From assembly GCA_035505375.1 (NCBI GenBank), contig DATJQV010000064.1, positions 1-50,284 on the forward strand: a stretch of DNA of 50,284 nt, written 5' to 3'. Position 1 is the stretch's first letter. Each line of letters starts with the position of its first letter. The stretch comes from a bacterium (lineage in GTDB: Bacteria; Hydrothermota; Tepidihabitantia; Tepidihabitantales; Tepidihabitantaceae). Made by a program: the position numbers and the translations under genes. The notes under the pieces were generated by a model. That model had not been told where the DNA came from, searched no databases, and saw nothing but the letters and a program-made list of their open reading frames with translations. Below are positions 31,209 through 39,218 of the stretch, in pieces.

Positions 31209-32831
31209 ATGTGGCCCCTGCGCGATGTCGATGAGCCCGCGGCCTCGCGGCTGGCCGAGGAATCCGGCGTCCCGGGTCTGACCGCGCGCCTGCTCTGGCT
31301 GCGCGGAGTGCGCGATGCGGAGGGCGTGCGCCGCTGGCTGGCTCCGGAACTCAGTCATCTCTACCCGCCCGAATTGCTGCCCGATTTCGCGCCGGCCGTG
31401 GCACGCATCCGCCGGGCCATCGCCGGGCGCGAGACCATTCTCATCTGGGGGCACGACGACCTGGACGGTATCACATCGACGGTCATTCTCTGCCGGTTGC
31501 TCACAGACCTGCGGGCCGGGGTAAAGTACTACATCCCTCAGCGCGGCAAGGAGAAGCACGGGCTGAACGGTGAGCTTGCCGCCGAGCTTGTGGGGGGAGA
31601 CCATGGCCTCGTAGTCACCGTTGATTGCGGCATCACCAACCGCGAGCAGGTTGCCTTCCTGCGGTCAAAGGGCATCGACGTGGTGGTAACTGATCATCAC
31701 GAGGTGGCCGAGTTGATGCCTGAGGCGGTTGCCAACGTTGACCCCAAGCGGCCGGATTCGAAGTACCCGTATCGCGGTCTGGCGAGCGCCGGCGTGGCGT
31801 TGAAGCTGGCGATGGGCGTCGCGCGCGCGGCACTCGGGCTGTCCGTTGCCGAGTTCATCTCGGTGCAGCCGCAGGAGTTCGCGATGGCCGTGCTCGGCAC
31901 GCTGGCGGACCGCGTGCCGCTGACCGGCGAGAACCGGACCATAGTCGCCGCGAGCCTGAGCAAGCTCACGGAGATCCCCGTACCGGCGGTTCGGGCAGTG
32001 TTCGAGTACCTGAACGCCGGCGAGCGGCTGACCGTGCACGGTTTCGTTACCGAGTTGCTGCCGCTGTTTGCCGCGGCCGACGGCAACGAGGGCGTCGAGA
32101 AGTTCCTGAGAGCGGACATGGATGAGGCGCGCGTGTGGGTAGTTGAGCTGGCCCGGCGACGTGAGGAATGGCAGCGGCAGGTTGAGGAGACCTACGGGCT
32201 TGCCCTGAAGCATCTGTCGGTCGGCGACGGTATTGTGTTCGCATGGGACCGGGGGCTCTCGCTGCGTGCGCTCGGTTCGTGCGCGATGCGCTTGAAGGAA
32301 AGGCATCAGTCACCGGCGATCGTGATGGGCTGGCGCGGTGACGCGTGGGTCGGTGAAGGCCGCGGAATCGAGGGCGTGAATCTTATGGACCTGCTTTCGG
32401 CCTGCAGCCGATTCTTCATGGACTACGGCGGGCACAAGAAGGCGGCAGGGTTCTCGATCAAGGATGAGATGGTCGATGAGTTCGTGCGTTGCGCCGAGGC
32501 CTACGCGCACGAGCACTTCGCGGGCCGGGTTCAGGTCGAGAACATCGTCAGAGCCGATGCCGTGTTGGCGCCGGCGGAGTTCGACGCCGAGCTGGTCAGA
32601 CTCGCACCTTTCGGCGAGGGTAATCCGCAGCCGGTGTTCGCGACCGGTCCGACCGAACTGCGGTACGGCAGTGATGGCTGGACCGTCGCCGGCAGGCCGG
32701 ACCTGGTCCTGCGGGCCCGTCCGGGAGTCCAGATTGACACGCGCCTGACCAGCAGTTTGCTCTATACCCTCGATGACTTCGGCCGGCTGACGATACTCGA
32801 TGCCAGGCCGGAGGAGCAATGGACAGGCTAA
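31209..32831 (+). CDS. recJ: Single-stranded-DNA exonuclease RecJ
   Basis: DHH-family 5'-3' exonuclease used in recombination and mismatch repair. The N-terminus MWPLRDVDEPAASRLAEESG is typical. Motifs: WGHDDLDGITST (motif I), VTVDCGITN (motif II), VTDHHE (motif III), YPYRGLASAGVALKL (motif IV region), and the C-terminal DHHA1 glycine motif YGGHKKAAGFS. Motif I reads GHDDLDG, where most bacterial RecJ have GDYDVDG or GDYDADG, so the first aspartate is replaced by histidine, as in some archaeal relatives. The 540-residue length is normal. ATG 31209 lacks a Shine-Dalgarno sequence and follows a repeat tract. Confidence 0.92.
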   Translation: MWPLRDVDEPAASRLAEESGVPGLTARLLWLRGVRDAEGVRRWLAPELSHLYPPELLPDFAPAVARIRRAIAGRETILIWGHDDLDGITSTVILCRLLTDLRAGVKYYIPQRGKEKHGLNGELAAELVGGDHGLVVTVDCGITNREQVAFLRSKGIDVVVTDHHEVAELMPEAVANVDPKRPDSKYPYRGLASAGVALKLAMGVARAALGLSVAEFISVQPQEFAMAVLGTLADRVPLTGENRTIVAASLSKLTEIPVPAVRAVFEYLNAGERLTVHGFVTELLPLFAAADGNEGVEKFLRADMDEARVWVVELARRREEWQRQVEETYGLALKHLSVGDGIVFAWDRGLSLRALGSCAMRLKERHQSPAIVMGWRGDAWVGEGRGIEGVNLMDLLSACSRFFMDYGGHKKAAGFSIKDEMVDEFVRCAEAYAHEHFAGRVQVENIVRADAVLAPAEFDAELVRLAPFGEGNPQPVFATGPTELRYGSDGWTVAGRPDLVLRARPGVQIDTRLTSSLLYTLDDFGRLTILDARPEEQWTG

Positions 32832-32870
32832 GGTTTAGATCAAGGCCAAGGTCAGGTCAGGACATCCGAA

Positions 32871-32923
32871 TCTCAACCTTCACCTCAACCTCAACCTGGA
32901 CCCTAACCTCAACCTCAACCTAG
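32871..32923. repeat. Hexanucleotide ctcaac tandem repeat
   Basis: About eight imperfect copies of cctcaa / ctcaac fill most of the recJ-rlmI gap. It is a simple-sequence tract of period 6, immediately before the rlmI start. The related caaggtcaggtcagg run precedes it. Confidence 0.75.
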
Positions 32924-32933
32924 ACCTTTTACT

Positions 32934-34100
32934 ATGCCTGACAAGCTCGTCCACGTCGTCCGCAAGAAGAGCCGGGGTCTGCATGCCTGGGTATTCTCCA
33001 ACGAAGTAACTCGGACCGAAGGCAATCCCGGGCCCGGGGAAACCGTTCAGGTCTTTGACCGGAAGCGTTTCCTCGGCTCCGGCATCTACAACGCACATTC
33101 GCTCATCCGTGTTCGGTTCTACTCGGACCAGAACGAGGAACTTGACACGGCTTTTCTACGGCGACGGATCGAGGCCGCACTCCAGTACCGGAGGATGATG
33201 CTGCCGGGGGAGAACGACTTCCGGCTGATGTTCAGTGAGAGCGACCGGGTGCCCGGGCTGGTGATAGACAAGTACGGCAGCCACTTCGTGGTTCAGACCT
33301 ATGCGCTGGGCCTGGACATGCGACACGAACTGGTCGTTGCCGCGCTGCGCGAGGTCTTCGAGGTCGCCTCAGTAATCGAGAAGAACGACTTCCGGCTGCG
33401 CGACCCCGAAGGCCTGCCTCGGCGCGCCGGCGTGCTGTTCGGCACACCCGAACCGCGGATTGTGATTTCCGAGAGTGGGGCCAGGTTCTACGTGGACGTG
33501 GCCGGCGGGCAGAAGACCGGGTACTACTTCGACCATCGCCTGACCCGGCGCAAGGTGAGGCAGCTCTCGGCCGGGCGTAGGGTGCTCGACGTTTTCTCGT
33601 ACACCGGTTCGTTCGCCATCAACGCGGCGTTGGGCGGGGCCGAAAGCGTGCTGGCTGTTGACGCCTCGGCTGCGGCCGCGACCATTGCCACGGAAAACTC
33701 GGTCCTGAACGGAGTCGCGGACAAGTGCCAGTTCGCCACCGACAATGCGTTCACGGCCCTGGCTGAACTTGATACCCAGGGCAGGAAGTTTGACCTCATC
33801 AATCTTGACCCGCCCGCGTTCATCAAGGCGCTGAAAGACAAGAATGCAGGAATGCGTGGGTATCGGCAGATCAACGCGCTGGCAATGAAGCTCCTGCCCG
33901 CCGGTGGGATACTCGTTTCTTCGTCCTGCTCCCACTACCTGTTCTGGCAGGACATGCTCGACATGCTCGTGGCCGCGGCGCAGGACGCGGGCCGCGAGTT
34001 CACCATTCTCGACCGCACGACCCAGGGCCCGGACCATCCGGTCCTGCTCTCGATGCCCGAGTCGGAATACCTTCGCGGCTTCATACTGCAGGTAGGCTGA
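32934..34100 (+). CDS. rlmI: 23S rRNA m5C methyltransferase, RlmI-like
   Basis: SAM-dependent class I RNA methyltransferase. The N-terminal PUA-like domain (residues about 1-75) has LHAWVFSNEV and VFDRKRFLGSGIYN. The EEHD-like middle is followed by the SAM-binding RVLDVFSYTGSFAINAALGGA, LAVDAS, NLDPPAF (motif IV) and SSSCSHYL (motif VI with its cysteine). E. coli RlmI makes m5C1962; target specificity here is inferred. The 388-residue length is normal. ATG 32934 has no Shine-Dalgarno sequence and follows a hexamer repeat. A hairpin lies 100 nt after the stop. Confidence 0.88.
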   Translation: MPDKLVHVVRKKSRGLHAWVFSNEVTRTEGNPGPGETVQVFDRKRFLGSGIYNAHSLIRVRFYSDQNEELDTAFLRRRIEAALQYRRMMLPGENDFRLMFSESDRVPGLVIDKYGSHFVVQTYALGLDMRHELVVAALREVFEVASVIEKNDFRLRDPEGLPRRAGVLFGTPEPRIVISESGARFYVDVAGGQKTGYYFDHRLTRRKVRQLSAGRRVLDVFSYTGSFAINAALGGAESVLAVDASAAAATIATENSVLNGVADKCQFATDNAFTALAELDTQGRKFDLINLDPPAFIKALKDKNAGMRGYRQINALAMKLLPAGGILVSSSCSHYLFWQDMLDMLVAAAQDAGREFTILDRTTQGPDHPVLLSMPESEYLRGFILQVG

Positions 34101-34200
34101 CGGCAGCCGGTTGCCGCTGGTGACCGTTCGTAAGTTGCTGTCGGAACGTTTCTTATGGCTTGGTCGACAATTACCGGGACCGCCTCAGATCACTTCCTGC

Positions 34201-34233
34201 GAGAGCCCGCACCGATCCGGATGGCGGGCTCTC
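34201..34233. terminator. Possible terminator hairpin after rlmI
   Basis: GAGAGCCCGC (34201-34210) pairs perfectly with GCGGGCTCTC (34224-34233) around a 13-nt loop. No T-run follows, so it may be a factor-dependent stop or an RNA-stabilising hairpin. The rest of 34101-34404 holds the promoter and leader of the next operon. Confidence 0.5.
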
Positions 34234-34248
34234 TGACCTTCAGTTCCA

Positions 34249-34276
34249 TTGACTTTACTGCGATTATCAGTATACT
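34249..34276 (+). promoter_or_regulatory. nfnA promoter (TTGACT, 16 bp, TATACT)
   Basis: TTGACT at 34249-34254 and TATACT at 34271-34276, spacer 16 bp. The transcript would have a GC-rich leader of about 120 nt before ACG 34405. Confidence 0.8.
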
Positions 34277-34404
34277 TGCCCCCGCTGCGGCTGGAGGCAA
34301 GCCTCGAGCCCCGACCGTGGCCCGCGGGGACGGGCCTCGGCCGCCTCGCGGTCTTGCAGCCGTCATCGTTTTCGCGCCAACAATCCTAATTTCTAGGAGG
34401 AGTC

Positions 34405-35274
34405 ACGACCAAGATTCTCAGGAAGCAGGTGCTTTCTGCGGGCATCAAGCGATTCGAGCTGGATGCCGCGGAGATTGCGCGCAAGGCCCTGCCCGGGCAG
34501 TTCGTCGTCCTACGCGTCAATGAAGAGGGTGAGCGGATTCCGTTGACCGTGGCGGACACGATGCCGGACAAAGGCATTCTCGTCATCGTGTTTCAGGAGG
34601 CCGGGAAGTCGACCAAACTCCTCGGCTCGCTCAACGAGGGCGACTCGATTCTTGACCTGATTGGGCCGTTGGGCCGGCCATCGCATATCGAGAAGTTCGG
34701 GACCGTGGTATGCGTGGGCGGCGGAGTCGGCACGCCCGAGATACTCCCGGTTGCCCGGGCACTCAGGCAGGCCGGCAACAAGGTTATTTCCATCATAGGG
34801 TTCCGCAACAAGGACCTGATCCTGATGGCGGACGAGATGCGTGCGGTTTCCGACGAGTTGATAGTCGCGACCGACGACGGTTCCAATGGCACCAAGGGCT
34901 TTGTGACTGACATGCTGAACCAGGTCATCGGCCGGGGAGAGAAGGTTGACCACGTGTTCGCGGTCGGCCCGGTAATAATGATGAAGATGGTGTCGAAGGT
35001 GACCCTGCCCCACAAGGTTCCCACTGTGGTGTCTTTGAACCCGATCATGTTGGACGCGACCGGGATGTGCGGAGTATGCCGGGTCGAGGTGGGCGGCGAG
35101 ACGAAGCTTGCCTGCGTGGACGGGCCGGAGTTTGATGGTCACAAGGTGGATTTCGACCTCCTGATGGCGCGGCTGCGCACCTACCTGCCCGAGGAGAAGC
35201 AGTCCCTTGAACTGTTCGAGGCGACGCATCTGACCGGCGGGTGTTGCGGCGGAAAAGGAGCGTGCCATGCCTAA
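34405..35274 (+). CDS. nfnA: NfnA/SudB-type ferredoxin-NADP reductase subunit, apparent ACG start
   Basis: Small FAD and [2Fe-2S] subunit of the NADH-dependent reduced ferredoxin:NADP oxidoreductase, an electron-bifurcating complex. FAD contact is at RIPLTVAD, the NAD-binding motif is VCVGGGVGTPE, and the cluster ligands lie in DATGMCGVCRVEVGGE plus KLACVDGPEFDGH. A Cys-rich tail (GGCCGGKGACHA) ends it. AGGAGG (34395-34400) is followed after 4 nt by ACG 34405, giving (M)TKILRKQVLSAGIKRFEL, the N-terminus expected for the family. The first canonical codon, GTG 34429, would delete eight residues and lie 28 nt from the Shine-Dalgarno sequence. nfnB overlaps by 8 nt. Confidence 0.85.
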   Translation, partial: TTKILRKQVLSAGIKRFELDAAEIARKALPGQFVVLRVNEEGERIPLTVADTMPDKGILVIVFQEAGKSTKLLGSLNEGDSILDLIGPLGRPSHIEKFGTVVCVGGGVGTPEILPVARALRQAGNKVISIIGFRNKDLILMADEMRAVSDELIVATDDGSNGTKGFVTDMLNQVIGRGEKVDHVFAVGPVIMMKMVSKVTLPHKVPTVVSLNPIMLDATGMCGVCRVEVGGETKLACVDGPEFDGHKVDFDLLMARLRTYLPEEKQSLELFEATHLTGGCCGGKGACHA

Positions 35275-36664
35275 GCCGAGTCCGAAGAAGACGCCGATGC
35301 GCGAACAGGACCCGCAGGTCCGGGCCCGCAACTTCGAGGAAGTGCCCTACGGGTACTCGCCGGAGGAGGCGGTGGAAGAGGCGAAGCGCTGCCTTACCTG
35401 CAAGAAGCCGGGTTGCGTGCAGGGCTGCCCGGTCAACATCAACATTCCGGGCTTCATCGGCCAGATTGCTCTGGGCAACTTCTGGGAAGCGATGAAGATA
35501 ATGAAGCAGACCAATACGCTGCCTGCCATCTGCGGCCGGGTATGTCCACAGGAGAGCCAGTGCGAGGGGCAGTGCGTGCTCGGCAAGAAGAACGAGCCGG
35601 TGGCGGTGGGTAACCTGGAGCGGTTCATTGCCGACTGGGAGGCGCAGCAGAACGAGTGCGTCATGTGCGAGATGCAGCCGGCGACCGGCAAGAAGGTGGC
35701 CGTGGTCGGGGCGGGTCCGGCCGGACTGACCGTGGCGAGCGACTGCGCGAAGCTGGGTCATTCGGTGATGATGTTCGAGGCCCTGCACAAGCCGGGCGGA
35801 GTGCTGGTCTACGGTATCCCCGAGTTCCGCCTGCCCAAGACAATTGTCGAACGGGAAGTGGGCTTCGTGACGTCGATGGGCGTGAAACTCGAACTCAACC
35901 ATGTGGTCGGGAAGCTCAAGAGCGTCGACGAGCTGCTGAAGGAATTTGACGCTGTGTTCGTGGGCACCGGGGCAGGTCAGCCGTCATTCATGAACATACC
36001 GGGCGAGAACTCGCTCGGCATCTACTCGGCGAACGAGTACCTGACTCGTTCAAACCTGATGAAGGCGTACCTGTTCCCGAAGTACGACACGCCGATTGTG
36101 CGCGGCAAACGCGTCGCGACGGTCGGCGGCGGCAACGTGGCGATGGACTCGGCCAGGACCGCGCTGAGACTCGGTGCTGACAAGTCCATGCTTATCTACA
36201 GGCGTTCGCGGGAAGAGATGCCGGCGCGGACGGCCGAGGTGCACCATGCCGAGCAGGAAGGGATCGAATTCAATCTGCTGACGAACCCGGTGCGGTACAT
36301 TGCCGATGAGAAGGGCTGGGTGAAAGCGGTCGAATGTCTGCGAATGGAACTGGGCGAGCCGGACGCAGGCGGCCGGAGGCGGCCGGTGCCCGTCAAAGGC
36401 AGCGAGTTCCAGATACCGGTCGACACGGTGGTGGTGGCAATCGGTAACAGCCCGAACCCCCTGATTCCTCAGACTACGCCCGGGTTGGAAACGGCGAAAC
36501 ACGGCAACGTCGTGGCCGATCCAAAGACGGGCCGGACCTCGAAGAAGGGCGTGTTCGCGGGTGGCGATATCGTCACCGGTGCGGCGACCGTGATTCTGGC
36601 CATGGGAGCGGGCAGGCTGGCGGCGAACTCGATCGACGAGTATCTAAAGACCGGCCAGTGGTAG
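35267..36664 (+). CDS. nfnB: NfnB/GltA-type NADPH-dependent flavoprotein subunit
   Basis: Large subunit of NfnAB (the homotetrameric GltA and SudA types are close relatives). The N-terminal cysteine motifs CLTCKKPGCVQGCPV and CGRVCPQESQCEGQC bind the [4Fe-4S] clusters. Two dinucleotide-binding motifs follow: VAVVGAGPAGLTVA (FAD) and VATVGGGNVAMDSAR (NAD(P)H). The C-terminal GVFAGGDIVTGAATVILAMGAGR is the second FAD contact. The 465-residue length matches the family. ATG 35267 overlaps the nfnA stop. Together the pair should balance NADH, NADPH and ferredoxin pools, which implies a ferredoxin-based anaerobic metabolism; that last point is inference. Confidence 0.9.
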   Translation: MPKPSPKKTPMREQDPQVRARNFEEVPYGYSPEEAVEEAKRCLTCKKPGCVQGCPVNINIPGFIGQIALGNFWEAMKIMKQTNTLPAICGRVCPQESQCEGQCVLGKKNEPVAVGNLERFIADWEAQQNECVMCEMQPATGKKVAVVGAGPAGLTVASDCAKLGHSVMMFEALHKPGGVLVYGIPEFRLPKTIVEREVGFVTSMGVKLELNHVVGKLKSVDELLKEFDAVFVGTGAGQPSFMNIPGENSLGIYSANEYLTRSNLMKAYLFPKYDTPIVRGKRVATVGGGNVAMDSARTALRLGADKSMLIYRRSREEMPARTAEVHHAEQEGIEFNLLTNPVRYIADEKGWVKAVECLRMELGEPDAGGRRRPVPVKGSEFQIPVDTVVVAIGNSPNPLIPQTTPGLETAKHGNVVADPKTGRTSKKGVFAGGDIVTGAATVILAMGAGRLAANSIDEYLKTGQW

Positions 36665-36735
36665 CGGAGATGATAGTCAGGAGCAGGCAACCGAAGCGCG
36701 AGGCTCGACGCGAGCCGAAAGCGAGGTACTAGAAC

Positions 36736-37683
36736 ATGAGCAGAAGTGACATCGTCCGGCGATTGCGTAAACGCAAGATCGGAGTCCTCATGGGCGGGTG
36801 GTCAAGCGAGCGCGAGATATCACTCCTGTCGGGACAGCGGGTCTTGAACTCGCTGAAGGGCCAGGGTTTCCAGGCGGTGGGCATCGACATCAGCCGCAAC
36901 TTCACGGACCAGATAAAGCACGCCAAGATCGACCTGGCGTTTGTCATCTTGCACGGCCGGCCCGGCGAGGACGGCACAATTCAGGGCTATCTGGATCTGC
37001 TCGGCATACCGTACACCGGGTCAGGCGTGACCGCGTCGGCCATCTGTATCGACAAGGTGATAACCAAGATGCTCTTCGAGCGGGTCGGCATACCGACGCC
37101 TCCGCACTTCGTCATCGAGACGGGTGCGGACGTGTCCGCGGTCGTGGCGGAGGCGGAGAAGCAGTTCGGTTATCCAATGATCGCCAAGCCCCGGGCCGAG
37201 GGTTCGAGCGTCGGCATCGAACTGCTGGAAGGCCGGCGGGGCGCCGTTGACCGCTGCGAGCGGGTGCGCCGCGGATTCGGCGACATTCTGCTCGAGCAGT
37301 TCGTCCCGGGCATGATTGCGACCGTCGGCATCCTGCTGGATGAACCGCTGCCGATTCTCGAACTCGTGCCGAGGCAGCAGCCGTTCTACGACTACGAGGC
37401 CAAGTACACGCGCGGGGAAACGGAGTTCGTGCTGCCGGCGCGGATCGACGCTAAGGTCGCCGACAAGATTAAGGAACTGGCGCTGAAGGCGCACCGCCTG
37501 ACCGGGTGTTCGGGATTCTCGCGGATCGACCTGGTGGTCAAGCAGGGCAAGCTGCCATATTTCCTGGAGATAAACACACTGCCTGGCCTGACTGATATCT
37601 CGGACTTCCCGGCCGAGGCCGAGAATGCCGGCATATCCTACGACGAAATGATATTCCGGATCCTCTCGGATGCGCTGGCGTAG
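36736..37683 (+). CDS. ddl: D-alanine-D-alanine ligase
   Basis: ATP-grasp ligase making the D-Ala-D-Ala end of peptidoglycan precursors. MGGWSSEREISLLSG and LHGRPGEDGTIQGYLDLLGIPYTGSG are the N-terminal and substrate loops. MIAKPRAEGSSVGIE, LELVPRQQPFYDYEAKYT and FLEINTLPGLTDISDFP (metal-binding Glu and Asn) complete the ATP-grasp site. The 315-residue length is normal. It lies 71 nt after nfnB; the gap holds the small inverted repeat ggctcgacgcgagcc and no clear promoter, so ddl may be read through from nfnAB. With dapA and dapB it supports a peptidoglycan cell wall. Confidence 0.95.
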   Translation: MSRSDIVRRLRKRKIGVLMGGWSSEREISLLSGQRVLNSLKGQGFQAVGIDISRNFTDQIKHAKIDLAFVILHGRPGEDGTIQGYLDLLGIPYTGSGVTASAICIDKVITKMLFERVGIPTPPHFVIETGADVSAVVAEAEKQFGYPMIAKPRAEGSSVGIELLEGRRGAVDRCERVRRGFGDILLEQFVPGMIATVGILLDEPLPILELVPRQQPFYDYEAKYTRGETEFVLPARIDAKVADKIKELALKAHRLTGCSGFSRIDLVVKQGKLPYFLEINTLPGLTDISDFPAEAENAGISYDEMIFRILSDALA

Positions 37684-37702
37684 TCTCATGCAGGCGATTG
37701 GC

Positions 37703-37730
37703 TTGACTTCCAGACGTTTCTCACTAGTAT
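37703..37730 (+). promoter_or_regulatory. rplR promoter (TTGACT, 16 bp, TAGTAT)
   Basis: TTGACT at 37703-37708 and TAGTAT at 37725-37730, spacer 16 bp. ATG 37738 follows by 7 nt without a Shine-Dalgarno sequence, so rplR is probably leaderless. Confidence 0.85.
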
Positions 37731-37737
37731 TCACGGA

Positions 37738-38085
37738 ATGATTCGCGACTCGCGGCAGCGCAGACATATGAGCATCCGGCGGCGTATCGCCGGAACGCCC
37801 GACCGTCCACGGTTGTGCGTCAAACGGAGCAACCGCTACATCTACGCGATGCTGGTTGACGACAGCCGGAACCGCGTGTTGACCGGGATTTCGTCGCAGG
37901 TCGCCGAAGTCCGGGAAAAGAAGCTCAAGCGGACCGAAGCGGCCAAGGAAGTCGGCAAGCTGATTGCCGGCAAGTCGAAGGAACTCGGTATCAAGCAGGT
38001 CGTTTTCGACCGGGCCGGCTATCGTTATCACGGCCGCGTCAAGGCAGTGGCCGACGGCGCGCGCGAAGGAGGTCTGGAGTTTTGA
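37738..38085 (+). CDS. rplR: 50S ribosomal protein L18
   Basis: Binds 5S rRNA in the large subunit. RRRIAGTPDRPRLCVKRSNRYIYAMLVDD and FDRAGYRYHGRVKAVADGAREGGLEF are the family hallmarks, given here as separate ends of the 115-residue protein. It heads a partial spc operon (rplR-rpsE-rpmD-rplO-secY) under its own promoter. The genes that normally precede it (rplN to rplF) are missing; ddl is there instead. The stop overlaps the rpsE start. Confidence 0.96.
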   Translation: MIRDSRQRRHMSIRRRIAGTPDRPRLCVKRSNRYIYAMLVDDSRNRVLTGISSQVAEVREKKLKRTEAAKEVGKLIAGKSKELGIKQVVFDRAGYRYHGRVKAVADGAREGGLEF

Positions 38086-38618
38086 TGCAGCAACAAGGAC
38101 GGGGCGCGTCGCTCGAGCCGGAACTGATTGAACGAGTCATCAGTATCAAGCGCGTGTCGAAGGTGATGAAGGGCGGCAAGCGGATGAGGCTGTCGGCATC
38201 GGTTGTCGTCGGCGACGGCAAGGGCATGGTCGGTCTGGGCCACGGCAAGGCGGCGGAAGTGGCGGTGGCCGTGCGCAAGGCAACCACCCGGGCGCGCAAG
38301 GACATGGTCAGGGTGTCGATTGCCGGCCATACGATTCCTCACGAGACGAACGGCAAGTACGGCGCGAGCCGCGTGATGGTGAAACCGGCGGCGCGCGGTA
38401 CCGGCCTGATCGCCTGTCCGCAGGTTCGGGCGGTGCTCGAGGCAGCCGGCCTGAACGACGGACTTTCCAAGTCACTCGGTTCACGCAACGCTTACAACAC
38501 GGCCCGCGCGACAATCGTTGCGTTGCAGCAGCTCAGAACCATAGAGCAGGTGGCGGCGGCGCGCAACAAGCCGGTGAGCCACCTGACCCGGAAGCAGCCA
38601 GAGTATGAAGCAGTTTAA
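38085..38618 (+). CDS. rpsE: 30S ribosomal protein S5
   Basis: Decoding-fidelity protein of the small subunit. The double-stranded-RNA-binding-like N-terminal domain has ERVISIKRVSKVMKGGKRMR and SASVVVGDGKGMVGLGHGKA; the C-terminal domain has VMVKPAARGTGLIACPQVR and GSRNAYNTARATI. I chose ATG 38085, which overlaps the rplR stop (TGATG) and follows aaggagg at 38067-38073, over a TTG one codon upstream. The C-terminus (about 20 residues past the usual end) overlaps the rpmD start by 14 nt. Confidence 0.96.
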   Translation: MQQQGRGASLEPELIERVISIKRVSKVMKGGKRMRLSASVVVGDGKGMVGLGHGKAAEVAVAVRKATTRARKDMVRVSIAGHTIPHETNGKYGASRVMVKPAARGTGLIACPQVRAVLEAAGLNDGLSKSLGSRNAYNTARATIVALQQLRTIEQVAAARNKPVSHLTRKQPEYEAV

Positions 38619-38784
38619 GGTCACGCTGGCCAGGAGCCTGATTGATCAGAAGAAGACCCTGAAGCGGACCGCGCGCGCTCTCGGCCTGCGCCGGATAGGG
38701 GCCACGCGCATCCATGACGACACGCCGGCAATCAGGGGCATGATATTCCAGGTGAAACACCTGCTGAAAGTGGAGGAGCTGTGA
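38605..38784 (+). CDS. rpmD: 50S ribosomal protein L30
   Basis: A 59-residue protein: MKQFKVTLARSLIDQ at the start, then LKRTARALGLRRIGATRIHD and a C-terminal IRGMIFQVKHLLKVEEL. This is the bacterial L30 length and pattern. ATG 38605 lies inside the end of rpsE and the TGA at 38782-38784 overlaps the rplO GTG, so all five genes of the cluster are chained by overlaps. Confidence 0.94.
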   Translation: MKQFKVTLARSLIDQKKTLKRTARALGLRRIGATRIHDDTPAIRGMIFQVKHLLKVEEL

Positions 38785-39218
38785 AGCTCGGTGAGTTGAA
38801 GCCCGTGCCGGGCGCTACCAAGCCGCGCAAGCGGATCGGCCGCGGCATCGGGTCCGGCCATGGCAAGACTTCGTGCCGCGGGAACACGGGCGCGGGTCAG
38901 CATTCGGCGCCGCGGCACGACGCGCGGTTCGAGGGCGGCCAGATGCCGTTCTATCGCCGGATTCCCAAGCGCGGATTCGTCAACCCTACGCGGAAGGAGT
39001 TTGCCCCGGTCAACCTGACTGACCTGGCGAAGCTCGACGTCGACGTCGTTACCGTCGAGCTGCTGCGGGAAAAGGGCATTGTCGGTCGGTACGAGTCGGT
39101 GAAAGTCCTGGGTGACGGCGAGCTCGGCCGGGCGCTGTCGGTTACGGCCCACGCCTTCTCGAAGATGGCACGCGAGAAGATTGAGAAGGCCGGGGGCAAG
39201 GCCGAGGTCGCAAGTTGA
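38781..39218 (+). CDS. rplO: 50S ribosomal protein L15
   Basis: Late-assembly protein of the large subunit. The N-terminal KRIGRGIGSGHGKTSCRG, then QHSAPRHDARFEGGQMPFYRR and IPKRGFVNP, are standard, and the C-terminal half carries LLREKGIVGRYESVKVLGDGE. The GTG start 38781 follows ggagg (38772-38776) and overlaps the rpmD stop. The 145-residue length is normal. secY starts at the TTG that overlaps the rplO stop. Confidence 0.95.
   Translation: MKLGELKPVPGATKPRKRIGRGIGSGHGKTSCRGNTGAGQHSAPRHDARFEGGQMPFYRRIPKRGFVNPTRKEFAPVNLTDLAKLDVDVVTVELLREKGIVGRYESVKVLGDGELGRALSVTAHAFSKMAREKIEKAGGKAEVAS

Noticed and set aside
34101-34404. tRNA or known small RNA in the rlmI-nfnA gap
   Set aside because: I could not form a cloverleaf or match any known RNA; only a hairpin, a promoter and a GC-rich leader are seen.
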